From Erythrocercus mccallii (lineage: Eukaryota; Chordata; Aves; Passeriformes; Dicruridae): a stretch of 64,000 nt of DNA. The stretch covers positions 510,568-574,567 of the forward strand of contig VZRG01000359.1 of NCBI GenBank assembly GCA_013397435.1, read 5' to 3'. The notes under the pieces are model-generated. The model was not told the DNA's origin, did no database searches, and worked only from the letters and a program-made list of their open reading frames with translations. Within the stretch, counting starts at the first letter, position 1. Each line of letters starts with the position of its first letter. The translations under genes and the position numbers were made by a program. Shown in pieces: positions 1-12,500 of the stretch.

Positions 1-1333
1 CTTTTCTGTCAACTCCGGCTAGTAAATACTTAATAAATTTTGAGATGGAATAGTGCTGCTTGAAGGCAGGAGTAGAAAAACATTTTATTTTCTGGAGCCT
101 TCTGTCTGATTTTAGAATGTTTTGAAGAGAATTTGAATAAATTCTAGTGGGTTTTTTCCCCCAAATCTGAACTCTGCAAATACGATAATTATTTTCCTCT
201 TGAAATGAGCAATGAATTTTTTAATGGAAGAACTACTTTTGTTGGTAAGCCCTAGTTAGTGATTAATAGCATACATACAGACCTAGGATATCCCTAATTT
301 TGGCCTAATAAGAACTCTGGCCTGCCAAATCTCTTGCAGTACACATCCCCTTGTAACTCACAGCCCACTTCTCTCATATTAATCCCAGGATAACACTAAA
401 CTGCCAGTAAGTTACAGCCCTCAAATGTTGACATTCCTTGAAAAAGTAACTGGGCGTAACATCAGCGATGAACTTACTGTAACTAACCAGATGTAACTGA
501 GGTGTGTTTAAAGAGGTTCTTTTAAATCACACCTCATGGTCAACATTAACATTTTCCTAGCACCTAATATAGGCTAGATGAAAAGAATTTTGGTGCTTTC
601 AAGGTATTGACAGAAACAACTTGCCTTCTACTTTCATCTGTAGTTAGGAAAATATTTGCTAAAAACAGGCTGTACTTTTTAATAGATTTTAGTATTACTT
701 TAAGGCACTGAGCTGAGCTCTCTGCAAACCATAGTCTCTTTCCTCTTGTCCTTGGACTGTTGAAAATACAAGCAATGGTGACACAAGCTGTTCTACTGGC
801 TTATCAGTGTATTTCAGCCTTGGTCTGGAGACTCCTCATCTCACCACTCAGCTTGGAAGCTCAGGCTCTCATTTAGTCCTTTGCTGAATGTCTAAAGTTG
901 TTGTGAAGGTCATTGATGATGTAGATCCTGCAGTATGCAGTGAAACTGATAAGTTGACAAATTCATTTTGCATCAGACTGTGAACTGTCTGGTTATGACA
1001 TTCAGCTACTACTGACCTGTACTGGATGCAAACCAGTGACCTAAAGATGAAACATTCCTCCTACAGCCAGTCAGTTTCTTGACTTAGGCCAAACTAATGA
1101 CCCAACACGAAGACCTGTATTTCTGTATTTCACTCTATGAACTGAGTGAGAAGTTCCCAGTGACTACAGCCAATAGACCACAGTTTTCTGAACTTTTAGC
1201 ACTTGGGCACAAAAAGATAGGAGAAGTTGCAGCCATTAGCTGCCAGATAGACCTGATTTTCTGGCCATCTCTTACTAACAGCTTCCACCAGCAGGTTCCC
1301 TGTGGTTCTAGGCTTAAGGCCCTGTGTGTGAGA

Positions 1334-1336
<3 letters not shown>
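1..1336. other. Unique noncoding DNA, left edge
   Basis: I see no gene, RNA or transposon here. The sequence is AT-rich with very few CpG dinucleotides. Open frames on both strands around 1100-1400 are kept open by the neighbouring dinucleotide repeat, which has no stop codon in any frame, and they do not look like protein. Confidence 0.6.

Positions 1337-1376
<40 letters not shown>
1337..1376. repeat. (GT)20 dinucleotide microsatellite
   Basis: Twenty uninterrupted GT units (40 bp), entered through ACGTGT and left through ATCTATATAGG. It is the only long perfect dinucleotide repeat in the window. Long pure GT/CA arrays commonly vary in length between individuals, so this is a likely polymorphic marker; that is inference. 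Confidence 0.97.
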
Positions 1377-1378
<2 letters not shown>

Positions 1379-4300
1379 CTATATAGGTGTCTTTGTAGCA
1401 AGCAATCTTGATACTTACATTAGTTATTATATTAGTTTGAATTATTTCTTTTTTTAGTGAAGAAGGAATGTGTATGTAAGCAAAGGCTTTTCCTCCCTGT
1501 CCAGACTGTTCTCCCAAAAGGCTTACTGATAGGGTAATCCAGTATCTGTGAAGTCAGTCAGTGGTGATGCTGGGGAACCTACTTCTGGCTTCTGGATAAA
1601 TCTTGGAGGAGACAGGTAACTGATAAGGAAGCATCATGCTGTTTATACTATCCTGCTTGTGCAACAAATGTTGCAAAATGAAACAAATAGAAGATTATGT
1701 AACACAGTTCTTAAAGTTTGGCCTTTGGGCTTTAGAGATAAATACCTGATGAACCATAGGGGAACAGGTAGGTCCGTGTGTTAAACTCCTCTTGACTGTG
1801 TTCATTTCAAGATACAATCTGTTGGCCTAAAATGAAAGTTTCAATCTGTACTGAAGACAACTGTAAATGCATGTGACTAAAACCAGTTAATAAAATGGGT
1901 GTCCATATTTGCCAAAATGTCCAAATTATTTGAAGTAATAGTGCATACAAGGATGCTGGGATGCTAGAATGAAGGGACACTTTCCTTCTAAATACCAACA
2001 GCAGCCAGTAACTATTTTGAAGATTAATTTTCAGTTGTGAATTTAATTCTATGGAATGGTGCCAGATCCATTCCATCAATGTGATGATTTCCCAGGCCCT
2101 TTCCAAGATGGACAATGAGACAGAAGATTTTCCCCTTTTTTTCATAGCATACTTGCAAACAACTTTTATAGGCCATGTTCATGATTTACTGGGTTATTCC
2201 ATTTCTCTCCTTGTCTGGTTTTTAGCTCTTTTTTCAAGATTAACCATCATTCTGTGTAGTTCTACTACAGCCAAGTAAAGGCAATGTAAATCAGGGGAAA
2301 GAATGCAAGTTTGTGCATACAGCATAAGAAACAGCCTTAAACCATGATCCAGAGAGTATCCCAGGGTGGGAAAGTAGTTAAAACTTCCTCAGCAGAAGCT
2401 GTCTTTCTAATCAGCTCTGGCCAAGAGCCCATTGATGAGATCCTGATATGCTTTAACAGGATTTCCAAATAGGAAGGAGGAATGCTGTTTATTTCTGTAT
2501 GCAGGACTGGTAGAATTCTACTGGAATTTGTGTTCAGTTTTGATTCTCAGAATTTAAGCAGGCTGTAGAGATACTGCTGGAGACCACAAAAACCAGTCCA
2601 TGTTGTACAAGTCTTCTCCATAAAAGACTTCAGTAGTCCGGTGACAATGTGAGACTACAGTGCTACTTATGCTTAGAATTGTTATTTGGCAGTTCAATTT
2701 TCTTGCTGGTGCAGGCAAATGAGTGTGCAGTGGGTGGAACAGGTGGTAGAACTTCAGCCTTAGAAAGATATGGCTTTCTAGTAGTATGGGGGGCAGCTTT
2801 GGAGCAGCTCACCTGTGAAGCTGATATGCAAGTTATTGATATTTATTGATATATTTAAGACCACATGGAACATAAGTATAGATAGAGTCCTCAACCCATC
2901 TTCTTGAGGTTTAGACTAGGGTAGATGCTCACAGGAAACTCTGCTGGCTATATGTGCTGTGAAAGGGGAAGGGAAAATGAGATTGCAAAATGAAAGACCA
3001 ACTGAATTCAGTCTGTTTGGTGTGTTTTATAGATGAAGGCATAAAACTTTTTTTGCAGTGTAATCATTGGGTTTCTGAACAGTTTTGTCAGAACCTGGCA
3101 AAGAAATGCTTCTGTGGAAGAAATGAAGATCTGAAATCATCTTAAGGCGTGAAGTAAAGTGCATACATGTAACTCTGCACTTCACTAACAATATTTATAT
3201 GTTTTTCTAGAATATTTTCATGGAAAACTCTTCTTACATTTTTCTAGGCCTTATGCACAAGGGGTAACTTATTCATTCCCACTGATAGCGTTTGTGTATA
3301 CTGTTAGTTTCTGCATGCAGTGACGTGAGCTTGGTGAGATGCACAAACCGCGTGTTTTTTTGAAACGTCCTCATGGAACTTCTGGGTTTCTGAGAAAGAA
3401 TGGATGGGTGCAAATTACAGTTTCTGAATGTATAAAGTAGAACTTTTGTATAAATAGTTGTTGTGGAAGAGCCTTTTTTACTGACTCTCCAGGCAGAAGT
3501 TTTCATAGCCTCTTGCTGGATGCAACTTTTCCTGGCCACATGCTGCTCAGTCCTTTGCGTTTGTAGTGGAGATCAAAAGCATAGAAAAGCTCCTTTGAGC
3601 TGTGGCCAGTAATATTTACAAAACAAACAATCATTCACTGAGACGCTGGATGGCTCAGGAAGCTCTGCATATTTGCCAGTGTGCTGGATGGATGCAGAGG
3701 GCTTAGATGAAAACCACAGGTCAGATTTGCAAGATGTGTGGTAAGGTGTGATTGCTACCCTGTTTTAAGGGGAGTATTCAAGTGGTTGATTGCTGTCACT
3801 GTCATTATAGAAGTTGTTAATTTGTGATCTTTAGGCATTAAAAATATGTCCAAAATAATATCTGCCTCTAACCAGGTGGGATTTCTGAATTGTACTGAGG
3901 CCATCAAAGGCTTCCACAGCTATAAGTAAGTTTACCTTTGCTATCTGGTTATGTGTAGTTTTCTCTATAGGCAGATGTAGGTTCTTGGTGTGAAAAGTGA
4001 TAATCCAGTACAGAAACAGGTTCTGATGAGATTAGCCATTTATGTAAAGTGGGATTTTATTCTTTTCCATCACATTACATATCACAGTACTATGTTAAAA
4101 TATGTCAGTAGATATTTTAATAATGAGCATTGCCCAGCATCCCTCATCAGTCTGAAGAACCTGAACAGTTACAGGAGTAGGAGGACAAAGAATGCATAGC
4201 CTGGGTTTCCCTATAGAAGACTTCAGGATTTTTTTCTTTGCAGAAATTGTTGTCACTGTAAATATCTTGACGATAAAAGCAGTGATGATGAAAACAGCTG

Positions 4301-5175
4301 TTGTAGCCATGGCTCTTGAAATATTTACTGATGTGTGAGTCCCCGGTGCCCTAGTATGGTCAGCTGGCAGCCTAGAAACACCAGGACTGGGCTGGCAGCA
4401 TGGAAGTTGATATTCAGGGGGAAAAAAAAGAGATTAGTTTTGAACATAGTAAAATAATATCCAATTACTTTACTAGGTTATGGGCAGAGGATAGATTGAT
4501 TGCATGTTGATGCCAGGAATGGGAGTTTGTGGAAGTGCCTGTGTAGGTCAAGTTCTCTCAGTGGGCTACTGAGTAACTACACTATAAACTGGTAAAGAAG
4601 TGGAAGCAACTTGAGCAGTATGTACTCCAAAGTCTGTAGGTTCCCAGCTTAAGGTTAAGAGCATTAGGTCTAGGTGAAGCCCTTCTCATCAAAGAACACA
4701 GCCCAGATGCTCAAACTTCTTTCCCAACAGGTAAACTCTGGTTTACACCTATAGATGAAAGTGTTGTGATACATTTCACAAATTGGCCTATTGTTTGAAT
4801 TCTCCATTTAGGACTTGTTCTCCATTTAGGTTGTTTGAAAGTAGAACATCAGGTTGGTTTCTGGATGAAGACATTTGATGGAATTTCAAGGCAGTTAAGA
4901 TCTATCTTTTGAGAAATCTGAGTGTTCTCCCATATTATGTCAAGTTAGGACAAGAAATTTTTTTACCATGGAACTATTGAAAGCTACAGGAATGAGCCTT
5001 GAATCCTGGTTTGTTAGCTGAAGAAGTTCTCAGGATCTCACTTGGCAATCCATGGTTCATAAAAAACTTTCAAATGAAGCACTGAAGTCCCTAAATTAAA
5101 AGATGGTAAGGATAAACCACTGGAGAGACCCTCTGGATTTGTCTTTCCTTTGGGTGACCAAATTTCATGTGTTTG
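1377..5175. other. Unique noncoding DNA
   Basis: No recognisable gene or transposon. The only local structure is a 13-bp direct repeat (TTCTCCATTTAGG, twice near 4800-4833). Open frames in this stretch lack protein character and have no flanking splice signals I would trust. Confidence 0.5.
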
Positions 5176-5224
5176 GATTAAAGATGATGCCTAGGTGATG
5201 GATTAGAGATGATGCCTAATGGAA
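5176..5224. repeat. Imperfect 25-bp tandem duplication
   Basis: Two adjacent copies with a 25-bp period share GGATT-A/G-A-GATGATGCCTA and then diverge slightly. This looks like a small slippage or repair duplication followed by a few substitutions. Confidence 0.75.
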
Positions 5225-6416
5225 GGAACTTAAAAGGCCTGGATATTTTTGAAGCTGCTTCCAATTTACTCAGAAAGCACAGTGTAGTCCTTATGGTTTC
5301 TGTGCAAGTGTTTATTCATGCTGACTTGTGTAAGAACAGCTTTCTGCTTGAGTATTTTTTACTTTCTGAATCAAAATTAAATACCAGCTACAATATTGTA
5401 ACCTTTAAAGTATTCTGGGAATGAAGATTTTTGGGGAGGCAAGTTTCTTATTTATCAAGCCTTACGGTATTGTGGGTTGTTCTTTTTTTCCCAATAAGTA
5501 CTTCATACTTATATTTCATACTCCATATCAAGCCTACTCAATAGGAGGAATTGAAGGATCGCAAATGAGAGGAGATGGAGGAGTTCTCCTCTGTCCACCT
5601 AAGAGAACTGGGTACTTCTTTTTCAGCACTTCTTTCCCAACATACCCAAGCCCTGCTATGTTTGGAAATGGGATTTAGATTAAAAATGACCTTGCTTTGT
5701 GATTTTTGTGCATTCAGAAATAAGTTATCTGTCCTGCAAATGGCATGTTCTTGCTACATCTGGTAAAGCAGGGGAGTCCGCAAACAGAGGCTGTTGCTTG
5801 TATCTTGATGTGAATTAACATCTAATTTTTCAATTGGCTTCCTGATATCTGTCAGAACTCTTGTGTAACTTCACTTCCTCAGAAATAACTGTCTCTCCGG
5901 AGTGTCTCATGGTGAAGTAGTGGTTTCAACTTCCTTTTGACTGAGTTCCAACTTAAAGGATAATGGATCTTTCTGTTCTATTGCTGCACTCCATGCTCAT
6001 CTTCTCAATTATTACAGAAATTGCTCAATTGTTTCCCAGTGCATGCAGCGGTCTCCTCCATGTCTGTAAGGATAGTTTAAAATGTTCAGTTACTAGCTTG
6101 ACTGCATTACAGATTGCAATGCAAGTGCTGTCCAGTTCTATTATTATTTCACCTTTGTTTATACCAGATCCTGCTGTAAACAATTCCATATAGAAATTAA
6201 TCAACTTTGTCCTGAGGGATCTGTTCAGGAAGTCAAGGAGGTGAAGTTGCAGAGGATAAAGCCATGCAGCACAGAATGATATATTAATATACTTTTAGAG
6301 AAAAGGCTTAGTAGACATAATTTTCTCCAAATATGCTTTTTGTTGTTGTTCTGGGGCTGTTGAAAAAAAAAAAAGAATAGGGAAGTTATTTAGTAAAACA
6401 AAAGGAAACTCTCAGC
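5225..6416. other. Unique noncoding DNA with a short poly-A run
   Basis: No gene recognised. A 12-base A run sits at 6363-6374. It has no retrocopy sequence upstream that I can identify. Confidence 0.5.
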
Positions 6417-6480
6417 TTACATTTGTAAAGCCCTTTTATTTAGCTGCTTCGGATGATCTAAAAATACTTTAAATCCCATT
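6417..6480. repeat. Possible ancient amniote interspersed repeat remnant
   Basis: The stretch contains ACATTTGTAAAGCCCTTTTA and, 20 bases on, GGATGATCTAAAAATACTTTAAA. This recalls the motif 'ACATTTATATAGCGCCTTTCAT ... GATCTCAAAGCGCTTTACAAA' found in several very old amniote repeats. The match is short and from memory; I cannot assign a family. Confidence 0.25.
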
Positions 6481-6896
6481 TCCATACTCGCTCAAGATAG
6501 GCTTCTTCAAAAGACAGGTATATCAAATTCTAATGTGTAGTTTCCTTTCAGAATACATATTCTTCAGGAGATGAATGTCTGAACCAGCTATGACTTTCAC
6601 ATTCCACTAACCTCTCCTAAATAAACACAAGGCAGGTTTAGTATATAATAGAAGAGATAGATATCTATGTGCCTGTGCATGTGTATATATATGTAGAGAG
6701 ATTAATTGATAACCACACAGAAGTCTGCAGAAGAAGTCTTTTGCAATTGATCTGTTGGGGCAATTTGGATGAATAGTCATTTCTTTTATGTTTTTCTTCA
6801 GAGTTGTTATGATTATCAAATCATTTTTCATCTAATAGTCAAATACTTTACTTTGAGAAATTGAAGACTAGTCTGTGGTCAACAATTTATTGATTT
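6481..6896. other. Unique noncoding DNA
   Basis: Nothing recognisable. A short alternating stretch (ATAGATATCTATG ... TGTATATATATG) lies around 6656-6692. Confidence 0.5.
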
Positions 6897-6939
6897 AAAA
6901 CAACAACAACAAAACACCCAACAAAACCACAAAAAACCC
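6897..6939 (+). repeat. CAA/A-rich low-complexity tract
   Basis: Forty-three bases without a single T, starting with four CAA units and continuing as A runs broken by C pairs and triplets (CACCCAACAAAACC). It resembles the A/C tracts at 21463 and 42603 and has the same orientation. Confidence 0.85.
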
Positions 6940-8820
6940 TCAAATGGTCTTTAGAGCCAAAAGCTAAGTACCAGTAGCTTCAGATGCATTTGTCCAAGAT
7001 AGAATTTGAAGATGGAGACACTAGTTATAATTCTGAGAGAATATGTTTAAAAAAAATGCAAATATAAATGTTGTCAATTAGGAAGTTTCAGGCATTATCA
7101 ATTCTTTAGCTGAACACATCATACACTGCATCTTGCCTCTTGTATTATTTGCAATTCTAGCATTAAAACATGTAACTTTCTATTGAGATCATAAAAAAAC
7201 TTCCTAGGCCCTGGTTGTCAACAAACATGATAACTTTGAAATTTGTTTTTAAGGATTAAGTGTTAGGAACAGTGTCCTAAACCACAACACAGTGAAAGAT
7301 CAAGGTTGTGGTGGTGGTAAATTCTATGTGGTAAATATTGCTGAAGGAGTGACTTGTGTACCCTAAGGAATATGAGGAGAGTGGATCATTTCCCTTATTG
7401 TATGAAGCCTTCTCTTTAAAAAAGAAATAATATTAAATGATAGGCCAATCAAAATAAATCTTCTAAATGAACATTCTGCTATGATTAGGTGTGGTTTTAC
7501 TACCCTGTGCAGTATCAGGATTAATGACAAATCTAGAATTACATCAGCACAAAACTGTTCAAATAAGAGATGCAAAGCTGCATCCCATACAAACATTTAT
7601 CAGTAACAAAATTAGTCATTTTACATGCAGGGTACTCTTTTGCCCTCCTGTAATTGTAAACGCTGGTAGTAATAACTCTGCTGACACTTTACAGTGCATA
7701 AAGCTTGCATACAAATGCCAGCTTCTATAAGCACCCCTCTGTTCTTCCTAGATTTGCCATTTTCATTTTTTTCCCCTCACCTGCTTTTTGTTTAATTTGG
7801 TATCCTTAAGTTTGTTTGTTGCAGGAACTATTTAAATATGAATTTTTTCTATTTAAACACAATTGTCTGAAACCCTTGATCTCAGATGATGGAAAGAAAT
7901 TTTATTCTATAAGATTAGAACAGATTCAGTGTGTCCAATCATAAAAAACCGCCATATCGTGTTATCTTCAAATAGATAATGAATGTATTCTTTTAGGGTG
8001 CTGTTTCAACACTGAATAGGAATGTTTAAAAACAGTGTCTTCGAAGAAAAGGCAAACCAACAAAAGTGTCTAACCTTTAGGGATCTAAACTTCAATTTTG
8101 AAATAAGTCAATACCAGTGCAAAATGACTGGAAGTTTTCTGTTGCATGTAAATCTGGTCTTGTGTTTTTATGAGAGGTGATGAGGTCAAACCTTCAAATA
8201 GTAGTGGTTGCTATATAATGTCTTCATAAGTATTTTTGTCAGAGGACTAAGTCAGAGGGAAAAATACTATGTCTGCAAATACAGTTTTTTCTAGCACTAG
8301 CATTGGATTTCTCTCTGTAAAGCACTTTTCTTTCTGGCTCTGCTTGGCATCTTATCAAATACAAAATCAGGGCTTACATTACATTAATCCTGAGAAAGAA
8401 AAAACCTGAAAAATCTTTGATACTGGAGTTATTATAGGTATCTTCTTTTTTTTCACAGTTTAAGAACTTCAATTTAGCTAATAAGTTAGTCAAAATTCTA
8501 GAGTCCATCTTCTGAAAACATAAAGGGTAATTTAAAATGCTCACAGACAGATGCTGGTAGTAATTCTGGTTCTGCTTATGATTTACCCATTATAACAACT
8601 GTAGATTCTCTATTCCAGCCAGAGTTGTTGTATAAGGGGAAAAATGAGACAAAGCTCACTAAGGTCTTAAAAAGTTAAAAAGTGATTTCTTTAATAGATG
8701 CGATCTGAGCACAAAAGGCAGAAAAATCAGCAGAAAAGAATATATATATTGTGGACTGGAAAGAAATGGGCATCTTTGAAATTTAATCCCTTGCTTTGCC
8801 CCAAATCTAACTGAAGCTTT
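6940..8820. other. Unique noncoding DNA
   Basis: AT-rich sequence with no recognisable gene, RNA or transposon. Overlapping open frames near 7363-7730 on both strands look like chance frames rich in F, L, I and S. Confidence 0.5.
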
Positions 8821-8892
8821 TAGCTTCCACCACGTTTACATTGGAAATCTCTCTTTAGCTTCCACCACATGTTTACATTGGAAATTTCTCTT
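8821..8892. repeat. 35/37-bp tandem duplication
   Basis: Two head-to-tail copies, each beginning TAGCTTCCACCAC and containing GTTTACATTGGAAAT. Copy 1 (8821-8855) is 35 bp; copy 2 (8856-8892) is 37 bp with a 2-base insertion (CACGTTT against CACATGTTT) and one C/T difference. The few differences suggest a fairly young local duplication. Confidence 0.9.
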
Positions 8893-9478
8893 TGTGCGTA
8901 TAGAGTTTGTTCTCTTATGAAATTACGTCTCAAGGGAAGGGTAATTTAAAGCCATTTTCATTTGTTATGTCTATGCTGAACTAGGCTATTAGAGGCTGTT
9001 AATGCTGGATAAAATCAAAACCTATAACTGCCTTTGTCTGTGGATTACAGAATCTGTCCAACAAATCGTGTGCTGATATTACCAGAATAAGGAACTACAG
9101 GCAGTTCCACGTTGGAGCCAGCACTGGCATAATTTTATAATGTAGTCAGTATCAATGTTGTGCCGATGATCAGTGATGTGCAGATGTGCCTCTGACTTCA
9201 CTTTATGGAGACTGTTTTTAAAGTTCAAGTCTGATGATAGCCAATGTATGTTTTGGTTTCTAGGTTAGGAGCTCTTGCTGGACACCCTTGGAGAAAACAT
9301 GGGTTGTGGATTTTGTAATTCTAGACCTAGCATCAAGTTATTTTGCAGGTTCAAGAACAGCCCTGAGCAGAGGACAAGTTGTACACTGTTCTTGAGAAGT
9401 AGCCACAGATAGCTCTGAAAGCTGGAGGCGCAGCACTAAGCTGAAGTTTTTCTTTCTTCTATGCTTGGGCAAGAGAAT
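8893..9478. other. Unique noncoding DNA
   Basis: Nothing recognisable beyond ordinary AT-rich sequence. Confidence 0.5.
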
Positions 9479-9508
9479 GATCATGTAACAGTAACAGATC
9501 ATGTAACA
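9479..9508. repeat. Short direct repeat GATCATGTAACA x2
   Basis: The 12-mer GATCATGTAACA occurs at 9479-9490 and 9497-9508 with a 6-base spacer (GTAACA) that itself repeats the end of the unit. Probably replication slippage. Confidence 0.85.
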
Positions 9509-12500
9509 TTGGCTTATTTTATGAATTACCGTTTTTTCATCACTTCACACCATAGCTTAATGAATTTTATGTCTAGGAGCCAAGAATCACCACATTCATT
9601 TTCCTCTTTACTTGCTCCTCATTCTCTGACCAACAGTTTTAGCTTATTATGAATAATCAGCACTTGAATAATTAGGGAAGTTTTATGAGTTTGCATTGGT
9701 TTTAAGGTGCTTCAATTTCAACTTACCCAAATAGGGGTCAGAAGTATCTTGACTCATTCAGAGAGATTACCTGTGAGCAGAGCATGTAAAATCTGGTCCT
9801 GTATCCTGTAGATGAAGTATAGTATGGAAGAATGAGACGGTTATACACAGGAAAGGTTTAATGTACATGACAAGCTTTTCTGTCAGAATGATGGGGAAAA
9901 AGAAATCTACCAATGTCCAATCAGTGCTAAGTCAGTGATTACCACTGATAATGGGGAACTGATTATTAACTGCCAGATATGGCTGTTGGTTCTTCACTAA
10001 GTGCTATGTTTTACTACACATTTGGTTTTGCTGTGGGGAGTTCTCTTTAACCTCGGAGAACTCTGTTCTAACCTTTACCTGCACAGGAGATAGAGGGACC
10101 TGCTCACAAGGTTAGTGTGGCTCCAGTGGGGCAGCTGCAGGGTTTCACAGGAGCACATGTATGAAGAGGACCAGGAACTATAAAGTCAGGTACATCTCTA
10201 GCTGTCAGCCACGAGCACTTGGTGAGATAAAGAACTGAGTGAAGTCACATATGTCCCCATTGGAACAAGGAGAATACTAGTTGGGAATTCTGATCATGAG
10301 TCTCAGTTTCCTCAGCTGCTCAGTGGGAAAAAACACTTGCACAGTGCAGGTATTATCTAGGCATCATCTTATGTCACGAGGCAGAAACTACTCATTAAAA
10401 TATCTGCAAATTCTCCAAAGACCTGTGTTTCATACTAATTCTGTAGCTTAATCCTTCCGATTTTGAGCATATCCTTTCAGTAACAGAGGAGGGCTAACTT
10501 TATGATTATCTCAGCTATGCTATGTTTGTGTTTCTTGTTTGTAGATGTTGGTTAATGGCACTGAACAAAATTCTTGAATTTGCATCTTTTTAATTTTGAA
10601 AGAATAACTGACAGTGGAAGGGGAAACGTTCTGTGTTGTTTAATTAATCAATTTTCCTTTGGTTGATTTATTTTACTTTTATAATTACAATGTGATTAAA
10701 TTTTCTTCTTGTTGCTTGGATTTCTTCATGTTTTTTGAAGGTAAAGGCAATTTGGACAGTAAAGCTCAATGTTGAATGTACTGGGACCTGATCAGGAGGC
10801 ATTGTCGTGCATTCCTCATTCTACATCAATAACAATTGCAACTTTTACTTCAACAGAAGTGGGATTATTTTAATTATTTAAGTTATATATTGAACCTTTA
10901 TGAGTTGAATTACACTAAATATAGACATCAGTATAACTGTGATGTTTTCCTGTAAGAGAATTTTGAAAAATTCATGGAAGGCAGGTATTTAAAATGAAAT
11001 ACAGGTTGCACATAAAGTTCAGCTGGAATATTTTATCCAATTGCCTTACTCATTGCTGCTTATTTGTAAGTTTTGAAAATAATTACACATTCAACTCCTG
11101 AAAGTGTGTCTATTTAGAAACCAAAATTACAAATATATAAAGAATGCTCTGTTCTTAGATTCTTTTCTTTATTGTTTTCATTTGCTGGGTTTTTAATCAA
11201 TCCAATACAAATAGTGTGGTATGTCTATATAAACTTACACACTTAACTTTTGGCGTTCCTCCATGTAATAAACTGCATTTGCCTGGAAAGGATAACCTAG
11301 ATTATGAAACCCAGGGACTGCTTGTTGTATAAGGGTGCAATTTTGAACTTGTGTTCAAGGCAAAAGACCCAAGAAATTAATGAAGAGGGAATTAATCTTC
11401 CCTCATGCTCACTCGATAGGGATCATGGACTTGAGGTTTTGAGAAGCTAGAATAAAAAAGATCTTTTGCTGATAGTGGCCATAAGGTTGAAATGCTTTTA
11501 TTCTCTAGAGGGCCAGAACTCATTTGCAACTTCCCCTCATTTAAACTCAAGACACTTCAGTTTCCTGTTTAGTTTGTATCTAAGTGGATTTTCTTTTATA
11601 TTGTAGATAGTTGTTTGTGTACTTTTTGCTAAGGGTTATTTTTTTTTCCTTTAGCTTTGTCTTGGGAATTGTCTGAACAGTGTTGCTTTATTGAAAAGGA
11701 TTATGCAGTACCTTGGCTAGGGAATCCCAGAGGAAGCAAATATCATATAAAATGAAAACACAATATCTCCAGGTTGCCACTTGCTAAGTCTTTTAGCAGT
11801 GATCTACTTGAAGCAGCCTTGTGGGAGAACAAAATTCTAGTGGTTCTTAATATCTGCAACACCACTTACAACGACAGAACATGGAGAATCTCTATTCCTG
11901 TTCGTGGGACAATCATAGGGAATCTTTGAGTCTGGTACCCAGCTGCTCATGCTCATACAATTTTTTTGTTTTGTTTGTTGCGTTGATGTCCTCCATCAGT
12001 CTGTAGACCAGTGCAAGTTTGTTTGCATTCCCTCTGTGGCCTTCACTAGTTTTTTGTTTAGTGGAGCACCTGTGAGACTATCTAAAATTTTTCTGAAGAC
12101 ATAAGTCTTCAAATTTACCCTGAAATTCCTGGTGGAATGAGGAAGACCTCATTAACGAAACTGCCTCATGTTGCCTGGCTTCAAGAGAAAAGACTACGCT
12201 CCTTTCAAGTCAGCTGAAAGCCTCCAGTGCCTGCTGCTGTATCACTTCTAGTGGGTTTTTCTAGTGTATTAGCTCTCTTAAGTTCTGATGTTTCCTAGAA
12301 GAGAAAAAGCTTTGTGGCAGAATTCCGTTTTCATAGATCACATAGCCATTTCTTAGGGAAGCCTTGTGGATGGGAATGGCAAAGATTGCACCGTGTATCA
12401 AATGTTTCTTTCTGTGAAGGAAAGAAGCTGAACTGGCTCAGAGGTTTCTGTTTCAAAATACAATAGGTGAATATGCTGCTAGGCAATGATTGGGGGAGGA

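Noticed and set aside
1097..1517. Open frames on both strands across the GT array
   Set aside because: The dinucleotide array encodes alternating residues without stops in every frame, so it prolongs frames artificially.
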